Origin: GCA-2720865 sp047630275
GTDB lineage: Bacteria > Bdellovibrionota > Bacteriovoracia > Bacteriovoracales > Bacteriovoracaceae
NCBI GenBank assembly: GCA_047630275.1
Contig: JBLHVN010000001.1
Span: forward strand, 868,001 to 932,000
Reading direction: 5' to 3'
DNA: 64,000 bases
Positions 62,961 to 64,000 of this stretch are shown one piece after another. A model generated the notes under the pieces. That model was not told where the DNA came from. It was given only the letters and a program-made list of their open reading frames with translations, and did not search any database. The position numbers were made by a program, and so were the translations under genes. Numbering within the stretch: the first letter of the stretch is position 1; every line of letters starts with the position of its first letter.

Positions 62961-63675
62961 TCTTTCTAGAGATAATCTGTTTCAACATGAGATCCCCAGT
63001 TCTTGAAAAAACCAGGATCTTAAAAAGGGCAGAAGTAGCTTTTGGAGGAATCCTAAACTTTGCATCCACTGGACGAAACCTACTGGTGGCAAAGTACTCA
63101 CCTTTATTAAAGTCCATCTGCATTTCGTTTTCATCGAAAACATCATCTGGATAAAAGTCGTATGTATTAGCGGCTTTCATCATAACAAAGATATGACCTG
63201 CTATCTTTTCCTGGCCTTTACTATTATTTGATAAGTTAAACTTCAAGGTATAATAGCCATTTTCTTGCCTTGAGCTAACAGACTCAACTGCTAAGTCAGG
63301 AGACTTTGTGAGGTCAACCTGCCCTGGAGGAACCTTAAACAGAGACATAGTCTTTAGTCCTGTATCACTGGCCCCTGTTACGAGTTTTTTCTCTAAGATT
63401 GCATTTGTTTTTTGAACTTCTTCTACTTTTTCCTGTAAGGCCAAGCTCTTATTTTTCAACTCAAGAATGATGGCCGGCTCTTTTCTTTTGGCCATTTCTC
63501 TAATTTGCTTAAAATAGACCAATAAGCTTGCGCTTATTAAGATTGAAATAATTGTGATGGTTGGGAGTCCGTATAAAAAGAGGCGAAAAGATCCTTTTTC
63601 AACTTCGTAGAATCTAGGAACATTTCTATTTTTATAAAGGATAAAGGAGAGCTTATCTTTTTTAATTTCTTCCAT
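62950..63675 (-). CDS. membrane coiled-coil protein with C-terminal beta domain
   Basis: A 241-residue protein with a cytoplasmic N-terminus (about 30 charged residues), one membrane segment (about 33-54), a periplasmic coiled coil (about 60-97, LKNKSLALQEKVEEVQKTNAILEKKL) and a beta-rich C-terminal domain. I do not recognise the family. Its topology would connect the cytoplasmic bactofilin, whose gene it overlaps by 11 bp, with the periplasmic wall. It overlaps the upstream L,D-transpeptidase-like gene by one base. Confidence 0.82.
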   Translation of the reverse strand: MEEIKKDKLSFILYKNRNVPRFYEVEKGSFRLFLYGLPTITIISILISASLLVYFKQIREMAKRKEPAIILELKNKSLALQEKVEEVQKTNAILEKKLVTGASDTGLKTMSLFKVPPGQVDLTKSPDLAVESVSSRQENGYYTLKFNLSNNSKGQEKIAGHIFVMMKAANTYDFYPDDVFDENEMQMDFNKGEYFATSRFRPVDAKFRIPPKATSALFKILVFSRTGDLMLKQIISRKIEL

Positions 63676-64000
63676 TAATTATTGCTACTTTGTTTCCAAG
63701 ATTCACCCAGAATTTGGCTTGGGTTTCTGGTTTTAAAGAATCTCATCTCTGGTCTAAAAGCAACATTTTCTGAACGGTCCGTAGGGCCAACTCCATTTTT
63801 CGTCCAGTTTTCACTTACGATCTTCCACTTATAATATTGATCTTTCTTTAGATAAAGGATCTTCCTACCAAGGTCTTTTATAGTCGCAGACTCGTACTCT
63901 TGCTTAAAGACAGCAATGGCATAATCTCCAGCCTGCATAACACTAAGATTCTTAATATTAACAACAGGCTTTCCTGGGTTGGAAAAGACGGCTTTTTTAT
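63675..64000 (-). CDS. probable L,D-transpeptidase-associated C-terminal (Cds6/NTF2-like) domain, partial
   Basis: The frame is open from 64000, so the gene begins beyond the window and the ATG at 63938 is internal. The visible 108 residues read as an NTF2-like domain of the kind found C-terminal to some L,D-transpeptidases: an AIAVFKQEYESATIKDLGRKIL segment and YYKWKIVSENW (compare the usual 'yks..l.d.gtK.l.L....WkIv.E.w'). The catalytic domain is not visible. It heads a three-gene operon with the coiled-coil protein and bactofilin, overlapping the former by one base. Confidence 0.65.
   Translation of the reverse strand, partial: KKAVFSNPGKPVVNIKNLSVMQAGDYAIAVFKQEYESATIKDLGRKILYLKKDQYYKWKIVSENWTKNGVGPTDRSENVAFRPEMRFFKTRNPSQILGESWKQSSNN

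Overview
The window looks like chromosome of a Gram-negative, A+T-rich bacterium of the Bdellovibrionota/Bacteriovoracales type (Halobacteriovorax-like). This is an inference from protein character, not from a marker gene. There are many Sec-secreted proteins and lipoproteins with short lipoboxes, DUF3015 and DUF4105 envelope proteins, two S8 proteases, an L,D-transpeptidase plus the tail of a second, a bactofilin, a stand-alone mreB, a FliL-like protein and two sigma-54-type promoters. I found no rRNA, tRNA, CRISPR array, insertion sequence or prophage gene.

Layout. 1-4285: a tightly packed operon of FkbH-like protein (cut by the window edge), acyl carrier protein, MaoC dehydratase, SDR reductase, MBOAT acyltransferase and SGNH-like protein; together they look able to build an acyl group on a carrier protein and attach it to a surface glycan. 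4286-5700: two small transcription units, an 81-residue protein and a DksA/TraR zinc-finger protein, each with a sigma-54 (-24/-12) promoter and a shared upstream element. 5700-8504: a 28-codon ORF, a sensor histidine kinase and mreB. 8736-11920: three secreted proteins. 11933-18491 (minus strand): a lipoprotein with an HEVHH motif and a large S8 protease, both ending in the same nine residues, then htpG. 18645-21225: a one-domain asparaginase-like protein, a membrane protein and an L,D-transpeptidase. 21317-26690: an adaptor/RND pump/TolC-type export operon. 26784-28223: a second S8 protease.

The dominant feature is one gene at 28526-53809 encoding an 8427-residue lipoprotein. It has four N-terminal ASH-like (choice-of-anchor D) domains, five Ig-like modules of about 130 residues, 60 tandem Ig-like units of about 103 residues (309 bp), and a distinct C-terminal region. 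The array has a higher-order period of seven units (2163 bp), with a 904-bp block repeated exactly at that distance. It is followed 9 bp later by a small secreted protein and then by a lipoprotein with a cysteine-rich tail.

56476-64000 returns to housekeeping and envelope genes: methylmalonyl-CoA epimerase-like protein, a rhomboid-fold protein without the catalytic serine, a 55-codon ORF, a FliL-like protein, alanine dehydrogenase, a pair of M16 peptidase-family proteins (one with the zinc motif, one without), and a minus-strand operon of L,D-transpeptidase-like C-terminus, membrane coiled-coil protein and bactofilin.

All family calls come from reading motifs; no database search was run.
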